Source: Apteryx mantelli | Taxonomy: Eukaryota > Chordata > Aves > Apterygiformes > Apterygidae | Length of the DNA: 64,000 nt | NCBI RefSeq assembly: GCF_036417845.1 | Contig: NC_089980.1 | Span: 59,766,501-59,830,500 of the forward strand | Reading direction: 5' to 3' | Shown: in pieces, positions 14,301 through 25,400 of the stretch | How the letters are laid out: the number at the start of each line of letters is the position of its first letter | Position numbering within the stretch: the first letter of the stretch is position 1 | The notes under the pieces: model-generated | What the model saw: only the letters and a program-made list of their open reading frames with translations | The model's database searches: none | Told to the model about the DNA's origin: nothing | Translations under genes and position numbers: made by a program

Positions 14301-16864
14301 TTTTTATCAGGCTCTGCAAGGAGTTATGCATGAACAAGTCACTGAAGTCACCCAAACTCCACATATGTTCAGAATTCTACTTGTTCAAAGCTTATTGGAG
14401 GTTCAGGGCCATAGTATGTCAAGTTTGTTGTTCTTAAACATTATTCCAGATACACTAGCCTTTGGTTTCAGAGGTTATTTCCAAAGATGACATCAGGCTA
14501 TACTATTGCATCTGATTTCATTTGCTATTTCAGGAGTTTTATTCAGTATAACTTCTCGCCTAGCGTTGTATACGAGACAGAAAAGCCAGCCCACACAGTG
14601 CTGTAATCAGTTGCTTAGTGGTCTGAGCAGCCCACTAAGCACAGTGTCTGGTTTAGGCTCTGCTCTTGTTTTATTTCTACAATCCCACCAGTTGCATTAG
14701 GCTCACTCTAGTAAACAGCAGAATGTGGAAGGTGCTGTGTGATGAGTCACCGACATCGGTCCATATATTAACAATGGATCTTGCATAGAGAGTGATTCCT
14801 GAAGCCTAGTTCCTATGGCCTTAGGGACAACCTGAGTTGGTCCTCAAGTCAGTCAAGACTTCTAAAGTTCAAATAACTCTCATTAGAAATAAAATACCTT
14901 CTTGATTTTGACTGAAGTTGCTTCCTTCAGGAGGCAAGAAAGCTGCTGAATTCATATAGAAAGGCAAAATTAAGAGTTAGGTGAATTGGCCAAAGCATAT
15001 GCATACAAAAATTAAAGACTGTTACAATTAAAAATTGCTACTCAAACTCATTAACAATAACAGTGTATCCATTCATTGCAAATTATGAGCAGAACACTAC
15101 AAGTGTAAGGGTGACAGAGTCACATGGTGAAATAAATGAAAGGAAGAGAGTGTTAGTTACAAGTCATCTTTGCTCACTGGACTAGTCAGCAGAATAGGGG
15201 AAGCTAAACACAGAGCTGAGGTTGAATAGATAAAATCCCAAACTTCATATATTTTAATATATGTAATATAAAAATATATTTTTATAAAGAACATTAAATG
15301 TTACTGGAGCTATCCTGATATGATACAAAACAGAGTAACTTAACCTCAGTATTTTTACTTTGAATTTATAATTATATTGCTATAACTCTAATTCAGGTCC
15401 TAAAATATCAAGGGTCATACAGGATTGTAAAGATAATGTTTTTCTTCTAAGTAAGCTGACAGTTTGTATAATGTGTTACAATGATGCAGTATTTTTTTTT
15501 TACCTACAGTACAGAATTTCTGAAAGGAGTAAGAAATATTTCCAACATAAAAAGCATCTTTCTTACTTGCATCATATGTATCATCTTGCCTTTCTAAATA
15601 TGGCATCATCTAAGAGGTCAGTTACTGTCATCATATATTCTTTTTAACTTATTTGAAGACATTTTCAAGTCTCCTGAGTTTAACAGATTGTTTAACAGAT
15701 TTCTGCTGAATTTTAGAAGACATTGTTTTACTGACATTTGTTTTACAGGCATTTATTTTGGCTTCCTCATTTGCAGAAATGATGGCTGGGTTTTATACAC
15801 AATTGTTAATCAATGAGTACATAAATGATGGAGCAAAAAATGTTACAAACCTCTGATCATTAAAAATAAGATGATTGTATTGGTCCCACATTAACCACGT
15901 GCTCAGAAGAAAAAAAAAAGATTAACATGTATATGAAAAGCTGATTAAACTTCAGATTTATTTCCCCATATACGATAACAAATTTTGGCAAAGCAAGGTT
16001 ATAAATTTGCTGTGTTTCAAGCTTGTATTGCATGCATGAATGAGTTTTTGTTGGACTCAAAGGCCTTAGAGACAGAGGACCAGATTTACATTTACAGAAA
16101 GTCCCAGTTACATTAATTTCAGATCACTGTATCCCTATTTCAAAGTACTTTTGCACCTCAATTCTTGTTTTAGCAAAGCTGATGGATCTCTTTGCGAACA
16201 TCTTGCTCAAGCTTCTCAAGAGCACTTAGGAATACAAATGGCTTTCCTGACAGTAAGATTGTCTCCTTAAGATGGTGAGCAAGCTTAGTGTTTTGGTGGT
16301 CCTTCATACTTGGTAATGTTTTCCTCAAGCACAAAGTTACAGTGAGGCTCTGTCTTAGGTAGGAAGCTAAGTTATCTAAAATTTACACCTGATCCCTCTA
16401 CTCTTCCCAGCCCAGGAAAATCTGTTTCCTTACTTGAGCTCTGTTGTAGCATTTCTTTTCATCATAGAAGACCCCCAGCCCTCTAGCAAAGCAGCAGTCT
16501 ATTTATAATGCCAAGGGAGAAACACTACAAGCAGTGTATGCAGTTTTTCAAGGTAGTTCCACAGTTAGGTCCCAGGGATGCCATATGGCGTAAGGGACAA
16601 TGATTTGGCAGAGATGATAATATCTGCTATGTATTCAGAGACTGATGAATTTTATTGCTTTCCTCCAAATGTGTTTCTTTATTTGGTGTTACCTGGAACA
16701 GACGGCTGGAGCAAAACCCCCAGTTTGCAGCTGTTGAAAATGAGTACAGTGTCCATGATCTGGTGAGTAATCAGATGATTACAGCTTTCTTCTATGCCTC
16801 TGCTTTCTAATGAAGAGTCTACAAGGCAAAATAAAGACCAAAGCGCCTCTAGAGTATTGCAAAG

Positions 16865-16918
<54 letters not shown>

Positions 16919-19900
16919 AAACTAAAATTAATTGATTCACCGTGAAAACTCATAGCAGATGGACAGATTGGTGGTAGGCAGGGAGTTTGCACACAGAACT
17001 TCTGCCTTTAAACCACTGTGAAGTTTGATATAAGTGATATGATGGACTGAAACAGCAAAAATATAGTGAATAGTTGTAGGCAGACAAGGACAGTAGCCTG
17101 GATGCCCTCTAGTACTTTTAGCTTCCTTTCGTCATGACAGCTAAAATTAAGCAAAAGCTTTATTTTAAAGGTTCCTTGTGAAATTCCACTTCTGGTAGTC
17201 AACGGTAAATCTGCCAAGAACACTGGATGGGCAGAAGCTTACATCTTCTATTTTCAACCTCTCCCCATTACATGTGTATTTTCAGAGAGAATGGAATAAG
17301 GTCCTGTCCACATTGCAACCACAGCCAACTCAGGTGGCTTGGTGATACCATTGTTAAATGGCATCACCTGTCTCCATTGTGTAGCTAGAAATTAAATGAA
17401 AAAAAAACCCTGGCCATAAGCATCAAGTTATATATTTTAAATAGTTGTTGGATGTAAATTTCATGTTTGTCACCTTGCATGTTAGAAATGTTGTATTCTT
17501 GGTATTAATCACAAAAAAGATCTGACTAATTTGTCTAGACCTTACAGACTTTAAAGCTGGGTTTTAATATCCACTGATATCTACTATCCACTTAAAAACC
17601 TTTCAAGCAAATGATATCAGGATCTTAGATAGCAAAAAACAAGCTGTGGGTGCTGTGTGCCTTTGAAAAATAATTAACTAAAAGTGAGGTTTGGTTCCTA
17701 ACAAAATAACCCCAGTTAATATATTCTGTCATGGATTCATAAAAAATTTTTGTGAAAATATCTTCATATCTCATTTTTCACCTACAAATTTTAATTATTA
17801 GAACTGAACACAACCCATATGCTGTGAGACCTTTTATTTATAAGGAAGTGGAAGTTCTAGAGAAAAATGTTCTTTTAACAGAAATTCCTGAAAGTGCTAG
17901 CTGCACTGTCTTCTCAAACTATTAAGAACTTTTTCTATTTCACCATACCATAGTGTACTTACACTTTCCATGTATGTACGATCAGCTTAAGTCCTTTCTT
18001 TGTGATCTGTATCTTCTGTGGTCTGTGCAAATCTAGAGATGGACAAAACAAAACACTATTTGCCAAAAGATAATTTATCAGTGAATTAGAAAAATAGATA
18101 AATTGTATATAAAATATTTCTCCTCTCTAGATTCCTTCAAATTCTGGCAAAATGCAATAGCAAAATAACCTGTCAGAACAGTATGTCACAAAGCATTAAA
18201 ATGAGAATTTAAGAAGCCTGTTTAGGACACTGCAGTTATGTTCTTGTAGCTATTACAGAACAAAAGTTCTGCTTATCTAAGAGTCCACTTTATACTGAAA
18301 GCAAAAATAATGTTAACTGTAGTAAGACCCGGAATAAGCCCTATGGTTATAACATAATTTAAAAAGTAATGCTAGATACTTACTACAAATAATATATACG
18401 AAAGATGAAAGGGAAATTTGAGAGTAAGACCCATTTTGTTCAAAATGAACATTTGATTTTTTTTATATATGAATAAAAGATATTTAATCAAAATAAGAGC
18501 CATTATTTCAAGCAATAAAAGGAAAAAAAAAGAAATAAGCACTAAATAAATATTTTCTCCTTTATTTAATATTTTACTGAAAAATCGAAAACCAGCCTAA
18601 CCCATGAATGGATCTGTCAGGTTCTGGGACATTCTTACTGAATTCAGGGAAGTATAGCTCTTAAACAAGCAAAACCTTTCAACACTGTTCTTTCACAGGC
18701 TTCTCTTGAATGATTCCTCTGATTTTTTTTTTTTTCCATGTTCTGTACTTAAGGGATAGTGTGTGTAGGTATTAAGTCTGAGCATTACTCTGTCAAAGCA
18801 AACCCATGTAAAACAGTTATTTTTAGCAGCAGTTATCTTACCTATTTTTAAGGTTACACACCTAACGTTCTGCAGTCAGTGGGGAAAGAGAGGCAGTATC
18901 AGTGGATGGTTTATCCTGCCCAGAGGCAGGCTCCTCTGCAGGGTGAATCTTTTCACCTATTCACCCTCTTTGATTAGTGAGGAACCTTAGATGGTTAACT
19001 TGTAATTGAGTTAGCCATGAATCTCCCCATAGTAACTGCCAGAAATGTATGCTCTTCTGCATTTCAAAATTCAATCTAAAATGAGTATCCATGCTCAAAG
19101 GCAGGCAATAGATTTAGTAATTACTGGATATTATCTAAAACTTGAGGAAATGATGCATTCAGTTCTGAATATGTTGTTGATTTTTACCATATGTGATGCT
19201 TTTTAGCTGTTTGCAGTATTCTCCTGCAAAGGTGCAGAGCTGCTTTATATTATTTACGTGATTTTGTGTTTCTCCTGTCTCAAGATGAATTATTTATTTC
19301 CAAGTGAACATAAATCACCATGTGCCACTGAGAGAGAGATGGAGGAAAACATATTTCCAGGTTTGGCAGGAAGGAAACAGCAGGAACAGCATTGCAAGAG
19401 ATCCTCCAAAGCGCACAAAGTTTTCAAAGAAATGAGAAATGAAGATAATGGAGGCACTGAAATGTGAGTACATTTTCCCTACATAATGATTTGAATCAGT
19501 ATATTTCTTAGACCACCCCCATTCCTGAAGGAAGCCCTATCTAATGGTTATTTCGTCAGGAATAATAATAGTTCCTGTGAGTAAAATGCCTGTATTCTCT
19601 CATGCAGACTGAAAGCAGAAACCTGTTTTATAATAACAGTAAGGTCTCCAACCCCTTTTTCCTTTTGTAACTGTGATTAAGAACAATGCAGTTCTTAAAG
19701 TAATCACACATTCAAATACAAGTAGGTGTGAGCTTTCAAATATACTGAAAGTGAATATTCAGAACATCACATCCTGGTGTTTGCTTCTGAAGTTAAGAAA
19801 AACCTGCTGTGCAAACCAGGATGCATGTTTTAAAAAGTCCATAAGTTTGTTATTTTGAAGCCAGATTTCTTCAAACAGAACAAGGCACATATTTACCTTC

Positions 19901-21827
19901 CAGGGATGTGTGCCATTTGTGCCAACTTTGGTACTCTTAAAAGAAACTGATTTTGAGTTTCTTTGAATGAAGAAATACATGCAAATAAAATTTTCACAGC
20001 TCATTTTTAGATAAATTTGTTTTGCTCTTCTGAAGTTAACATTTTACTAATAGTTTATCTTCGGTTGTGGAGGAGAAGGTGCGAAATTATACTAGCTAAG
20101 AAGAGATGTTTTAAGTAAATTAAAAGTAAAAAATTATTTTATTATAACAGAAAATTGGTATCTAATATAATTATTTTGTAAACATAGCACTATGCTGTGG
20201 ATATGAAAATTGGGTCCATTGAATTAATTATAGTAAACTTTTTCAGAGAAGTTTTTGATGCATCTTGCAGTCCAGAGGATCAGAAATTCAGGGTCAGTGC
20301 TTTAGCCCCACATGAAATGACCACTGTGCCTCTAACTCTTGAAGATGTGGCTCTGAAACATCCAGTGCTGGTATGTTGGTCCTCATTTATTCTACGTCCT
20401 CATATTCAGTTCCATAAAACCTGGGGGCAACAGGTACCAGAACTGGTACCAATTTCTGAACTGCTGAGGAGAGATTTGGGTTTGACTTTGCTCTCAAATT
20501 TCAACACAATGACAACATAGAGTCTCCAACCCCACTTTCTGTGTATAGGCATGCACATATCACTATTAGTACCAGCTTCCTAAAATACAATATTAGGAAC
20601 TTAAAAAGTATAGTTTTTCAGGGACCTAGTTATAAAATAGTTTAATAAGCTTCGAAGTACATGGATACTTAGAAAGGTCAATGACTCCTTTACTTCTCAC
20701 AACTGTTATGTCTTACTTTCTTAAAGTTAAATACCTATTTTCTACACGCCTTGTTTAAATTTTAATCATAGAGGGAATGGTACTTAAAAAGAGGGCTCCT
20801 CTAATTTATTTTTATAGGGGCTGCATGATTGTAGATAAAGACACACAGACTCTAGCTTTTACTCTAAAAAACAGTATCAACCATTGCAGCAAGAGAATAG
20901 AGGATGTCTTCCTCTTTAACATGGATTTTAATGGTTTGTCTCAATTATTTTCAAGTTAAAATTCCCTTAAGACATGACAATACTATAGTATTATTTGGGG
21001 TATCAGAATTAGATCTGATGAAAAAAGAGAAAGCACAGATTTTGAACTCTGACTCAGTCTGGCAATAGCAAAGCTGCTTTTTGATTAAACAAACAAACAA
21101 ACCCCACAACTAAAACATTGATATTCCTAGCTCAGAATGTGTTATTTCATTTTGTTGGAATGACACAAAATGTTCTGGGTTAATTCACTGTTAACCCATA
21201 TTCTTAGTTTGTCCTTCTGATTCATGGGACTTGTAATTCACATGAAATCAGAAGCTCGGACTACCTGTGTCAGACTCCCACATCCATTATCACACATTAA
21301 TACAAGACATGCAGCCCAGCTGAGGCAGTGCCAGTGGGAATAAGCCACCATCCAGGGGTGGAATGTGTCTCATAGAGGGGCAGGTGTTGGCCTTGGCTCC
21401 CAATATTTACACCAGTTCAACCCACTGAAATGTTAGGACTGAGATTTGACTTAAAATGGGATTTTTTGTCTTGATTTTTCCAGGTCAAATTAAACATGTT
21501 CTGTGAAAATATTTACTTCTGCAAATATTACACTTTCCCACTTACTTAAATAAGCAAATAAAAATCCCACCAAACCCTTATCAGAAGTTGTAGGTTGACC
21601 CAAATTTTAATTTCTAACATTATTTGTAGCAAAGTACTAAATTATTTTATAATACACTATTATAACTAAAATAATGATAAATCTCTTGTTCGGGACTGAT
21701 TATATTAATGTACATGGCTGAATTCTTCAATACAATGGTGAACTTCTGTTTATTTTTTTAACTTTAGGAAGCTAAATCAGTTGTTACTTACTGGACTAAT
21801 TACGCAGATGAAGAAGAAATTCCCTAA
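2281..21827 (+). CDS. Unrecognised multi-exon protein-coding gene, 3' portion (model)
   Basis: I do not recognise this gene. Eleven candidate exons with consistent phases are 2281-2382, 8718-8748, 12791-12856, 13200-13338, 14211-14247, 16174-16252, 16330-16358, 16702-16762, 19285-19463, 20271-20370 and 21768-21827. They total 883 nt, or about 294 codons plus TAA, and the 5' end is outside the window. The last four are the firmest, with good GT-AG sites and phases 2-0, 0-2, 2-0, 0-stop. The predicted chain is helical and charged, lysine- and glutamate-rich in the middle, and ends EAKSVVTYWTNYADEEEIP. I see no signal peptide or membrane segment. Many exons are very short, which fits fast-evolving cilium or testis genes, but that is only analogy. 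Exons at 13200 and 16330 have weak donors or are micro-exons and may be wrong. An alternative for 16702 is an acceptor at 16723 (exon start 16724). A candidate AATAAA is at 22340-22345. Confidence 0.45.
10144..10205. repeat. Old dispersed repeat fragment (TGTAAATCCACTGAAG type)
   Basis: TGGTATAAATCCACTGAAGC is followed by GGAGCTGAGTCTGGTCC. This order is typical of a decayed amniote repeat in which a TGTAAAT..CACTGAAGTCAATGG arm precedes GAGNNCAGAATCTGGCC. The family is not named. Confidence 0.4.
10940..11800 (-). mobile_element. Ancient CR1/L3-like LINE, antisense
   Basis: The plus strand reads the reverse complement of an old amniote CR1-type element. From left to right it shows the 3' tail (AATCTAATCCATCATCTGTCC), the CTGGACACAGTATCCCCTCG stretch, and the reverse transcriptase C-terminal coding part (TTGGTATCATCTGCAGATTT, then CATTCTGTCATCCAG-like sequence). 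It is heavily diverged and broken by many stops. Confidence 0.65.
12791..12856 (+). CDS. Candidate 66-nt exon (coiled-coil-like)
   Basis: The acceptor GGATTTTGTACCTCAG and perfect donor GAGGAG|GTGAGTT frame 22 codons, QFSRLSELQKRPEELLQTQE, with helix-forming, heptad-like Leu spacing. Phase 0 at both ends agrees with candidate exons 8718-8748 before it and 13200-13338 after it. Confidence 0.4.
12920..12947 (+). repeat. (AAAAC)n simple repeat
   Basis: About five AAAAC/AAAC units, ending in a short A run. Confidence 0.85.
16174..16252 (+). CDS. Candidate 79-nt exon (KADGSLCEH...)
   Basis: The acceptor ATTCTTGTTTTAG and donor GACA|GTAAGA frame the only open reading, KADGSLCEHLAQASQEHLGI and onwards (phase 2 to 0). 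It follows in phase from candidate exon 14211-14247 and needs the micro-exon at 16330-16358, or the alternative exon start at 16724, to join the next exon. Confidence 0.35.
16702..16762 (+). CDS. Exon of the unrecognised gene (RLEQNPQF...)
   Basis: The acceptor ACCTGGAACAG and the donor CTG|GTGAGTAA frame a 61-nt exon. Its only frame that fits the next exon reads RLEQNPQFAAVENEYSVHDL and ends in phase 0. A (TG)26 tract begins 104 bp after the donor. Confidence 0.5.
16866..16917 (+). repeat. (TG)26 microsatellite
   Basis: A pure TG dinucleotide tract of 52 bp, lying in the predicted intron 104 bp downstream of the exon ending at 16762. Confidence 0.98.
19285..19463 (+). CDS. Exon of the unrecognised gene (MNYLFPSEHK...)
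   Basis: A 179-nt open exon follows TCTCCTGTCTCAAG and ends GAAAT|GTGAGTAC (phase 0 to 2). It encodes a hydrophilic, Lys/Glu-rich segment (EREMEENIFPGLAGRKQQEQ, then KAHKVFKEMRNED). If the upstream exons are wrong, its first codon ATG could serve as a start. Confidence 0.55.
20271..20370 (+). CDS. Exon of the unrecognised gene (PEDQKFRVSALAPHE...)
   Basis: The acceptor GCATCTTGCAG and the donor GTGCTG|GTATGT frame 100 nt. The first base completes an Ile codon split with the previous exon. Then come PEDQKFRVSALAPHEMTTV and LTLEDVALKHPVL, ending in phase 0. Confidence 0.55.
21768..21827 (+). CDS. Terminal coding exon of the unrecognised gene
   Basis: The acceptor TTTTTTTAACTTTAG is followed by 19 codons, EAKSVVTYWTNYADEEEIP, and TAA at 21825-21827. 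The phase-0 start matches the exon at 20271. The acidic tail and immediate AT-rich 3' flank suit a final exon. Confidence 0.5.
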   Translation, partial: EAKSVVTYWTNYADEEEIP

Positions 21828-22339
21828 ACTGGAATAGAACAACTAAAATGTAGAAGCTCACAGTAGAAATTGCTTTTTTTTTTTTAATTTCTCAAAGAGC
21901 TGCATCAGTTACAGACTATATATAAATACTTGTAATTCAGTGTGTTATTAACGATCATCCTGGCCCTACATGAAGAAAAGAATTTTGCTATTTACTCATC
22001 AGACTTGTATTTGAACATAAAACTAACATTAACATTTCAAAACGTGGTAAATAGATCTTTTTCTCTGAAACTTGTCCTTCCCTGCACTTTTGTTATCTTC
22101 TTCTTCTGTAGCAAATTTGCAACATAATTTCTCAGGATGGTTGTTATTACTGCAACTGGAAGATTATATTGATATGATGAAATTAGAATTTCTCAGTCTG
22201 AGCTAATGCACTTACAGTACTGAAAATCACAATACCAGAGATTTTTTTAAATTTTGTGCTTCCACTAACCTGGAGGCAAATATTTTCCAATGTAAAGTCT
22301 TCCATGTACCAGTATGCATAACAAAACTGAATATGAAAC

Positions 22340-22345
22340 AATAAA
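22340..22345 (+). terminator. Candidate poly(A) signal of the unrecognised gene
   Basis: AATAAA lies about 515 bp after the predicted stop; another is at 22504-22509. Use of either is inferred from position only. Confidence 0.35.
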
Positions 22346-22409
22346 GGAAGGCTGTGAGGAAACAGGATATTAAACATACTTGAATTCAGAAGTCTGCTCA
22401 TTTTCTTGG

Positions 22410-25400
22410 TGGTTTGGAGAAAACTGTTCTCAGTGTAATTTAGTGAAGGACTCTGTACCTCTCACATGCGTGGGCTATCTTACACTTGGTAACTGTTTAG
22501 AGGAATAAACAGATCACAGACTCATGTACTAGAGACAAGACACTCAACAGTATGAGAGAGAAGAGGACTACAGAGGGGAGAGATACTTAAAAGAATCAAG
22601 TAAGGTCAATGGAGAAGAAAAAAAAACCTCTCACAGATGGATCACAATAGCTTTCTAGAAGTAGATAAGGTCACTAAGAGCTGGGAGTTTCAACAAAACC
22701 AAAAAGGTTAAACCCCTCCAAAGCTGTATATACATAGAGGTTGGTTCCCTTTCTCTTTAGAACATGAAATGGACTGTCAGAAAAATCTGTCTTCCCATCA
22801 CGGCTGGGAATTGCAGGGCAAGTTTAGCGAGGTACGTAACCGCCCTCCCAGGTCCCTACGACCGAAGTGGCTAACCCTCCGTTTCTTTCCATGTGGATGA
22901 AGTCAGAGTGCCAGCCACATCCCCCCACCCTTACTCCCCATTCAAACGGCAGGAGGAGAGGGGCTTCTGCAGCTATTACAAGACCATAGATAAGTTGCCA
23001 CCGCTAAGTAAGCCTTTGTAGCATATTTACCCCATCGCAACCACGCAGAAGACATTAGTTTGAGGCTTGTTATCACCCTAGCTACTAGCAGGACCAGTGA
23101 TGCATATGTAAGTACAGTGTAAACTTCATTACAGAAAAAGGAATCTAGAGAACAAAACCAGCTTTACTTACAAAAATGGCTGCTGTTTATGTGTATTGTG
23201 TACAGAACACAACCAACATATCTTAAGACAGAAGCAACTAAAATCAGTAAATATGTGAAAGATGAAGCCAATGATGACACTTTACAAAAAAACAAAAATA
23301 GGACTGGTTAGTCTGCTTTGCAAGAGCATGGTTATTCTGATAAACAATTCACATTCATAGACTCTTCCTGAAGTTGATAGGCCGTACTCTCTTTTGAGCT
23401 GTTTTTTCAGGGTTGATCAAGAAATTGATGTGTTTAATCCAGCTTTTTTACTGAAACAATTCAGAGTTTAACCCCATTCATATCAAGGTAAATAGCTTCA
23501 TTTCTAACTACCATTTTCAGTGCTCCAGATACAGCACATAAGGCATTGAAAAAAAAAAAGTCTAGTAAAGAAAGCTTATTAGCCATTATTCATATCTTAA
23601 AATAAATTAAAAAAAAGAAGCAAACAGTTTTAGTAAAACAAGGTGTCCTCTTTCTTTACCTTATACTTCAGACAACAAGCCAGAGAATAAAAATGCTATT
23701 TACAACAGACAAGCAAGATTTCAAAAGGGATTAGTAAAGAAACATTTTGTTTAAGTCAGTTCACCTAAAATCCAGAACAAAGGTTGTAGGATTTTTAAAT
23801 GGTATATTTCTGCACTTAACTGCTAATAAAAGTGCCTACCTAATTGTTAGGCCCAAGAGTTATATGAGAGGGACCATTAACATGTTGTTCTGTTTTTGAA
23901 GTATCTCTCTGCATTAACATAGGGCATTGTAGTGCAGATTACATTGAAATGCTGACTACTCTGCTGTAATATTGGTAGGAGGAAAACATTCAACCCTACA
24001 ATAAAGAATTAATATTAGTTAACTGTTAGCACAGAATAGATAAGTATTACTCTATTTTTGCTATTTTAGATGCTCTTCTTGACAATTGCATATATATTAA
24101 TTTCCCGTGAACATTTGGCATTTCTGCTTTCCACAATTAAATGGCTTCTACAAAGATTTTTTACGTAAAACAAAGTAGTTACATATACAAATGATACAAA
24201 ACATTTGACATTAAAAGTCAACTTCTTCCTGCTCCAGTATATCATGAGAACTGGAGCAGGAAGCATCACAAATTTAAGTTTTAGATTTATGGGAAACTCA
24301 AATTACTGTAGGTCAAGTTAGTTTTCTTTGCAGCAGTTAGCCCTATCAAAGAGAAACCAACACTTGTGAGCTGCTAAAAATATATTCATTTAGATCAACT
24401 TGACAAGTTCAATAGAAGTCAATATTTGTAGCCTTATCACATGAGTTACAGCTTTACATTTTCATATCTAATTGTTTTTATCCAAAGTGAATTAAGTGCT
24501 ATAAGAAGGGGGGGGGGAAATCAATTGACACCACCAGAGCAAAAGAAACATGTTTCTTTGCATATGCTAAACATTTCCCTCTGTGTGTTTGTGTTGTCTC
24601 TTTGTGGGTGCAGACTAAGAGTGGATATGAATAGTGAATTTATTCTAACCTGAAAGCTATACTTCTTCCATCTTCTCTCCTTCCCCTTTGTTCTTTCTTC
24701 TAAACAAAGAAGTTTCTCGTACCAGGCTGCTCCTCATTTTGCTCAAACTCCTCTTCTTTGGGCTTTCATTCCCTCCCCATCCCATGGCCCCTTCCCCCAC
24801 CTTCTTGCCCTTCTCTTGCCTGTTCTCACTGACTTTCCATCCTCCCTCACCAGCGGTGCTGTCTCTTTGTTCCCACAGCACTCCTGAGCTGTGCAGCAGG
24901 AACCAAGTTCTCTTTTCTTCTTGTTTCTTTCTTTTTTGTGAGCGGGGAAACCTGGAACATTTGAAGTCCCACGGACAGCAGACAACAAGACAACAGATAA
25001 AAGAAGGAACCATCATATGCCGCAGCAAAATACTATCATAAAACAGTTTTTCATTCAGGAGATACAGAAGTACCAAGAAAGATTCCTGGGCCACATGCAG
25101 CTCATGCAATTAGGACACATTGCTGTTTAAGCAGTTTGTATAGAATTAAGGACTTTCCTATCATAACACGTTTAACACATTTTTAGAGGCAATAAGCATA
25201 TTTATATCTGTGCAGCAAAGTGAGTGGAAGTTAAGCTAAAGAATCAATTTGCACTGAAGTACCACTTAAGATTTTCTGAAAGCTTTTACATGTAGAAATA
25301 ATGAGCACATTTTCAAATCTGTTTAAGAACTTCTAGCAGTGAACTGGCTGTTAAAGAAGGGTCTCAGATTTGTAGCACTAACCTGCTGGCATAGTGGTGT

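Noticed and set aside
24657-25109. 150-codon minus-strand frame and its 117-codon plus-strand counterpart
   Set aside because: Both follow from a pyrimidine-rich strand bias (Lys/Glu/Arg versus Ser/Phe/Leu). No splice structure or motif.
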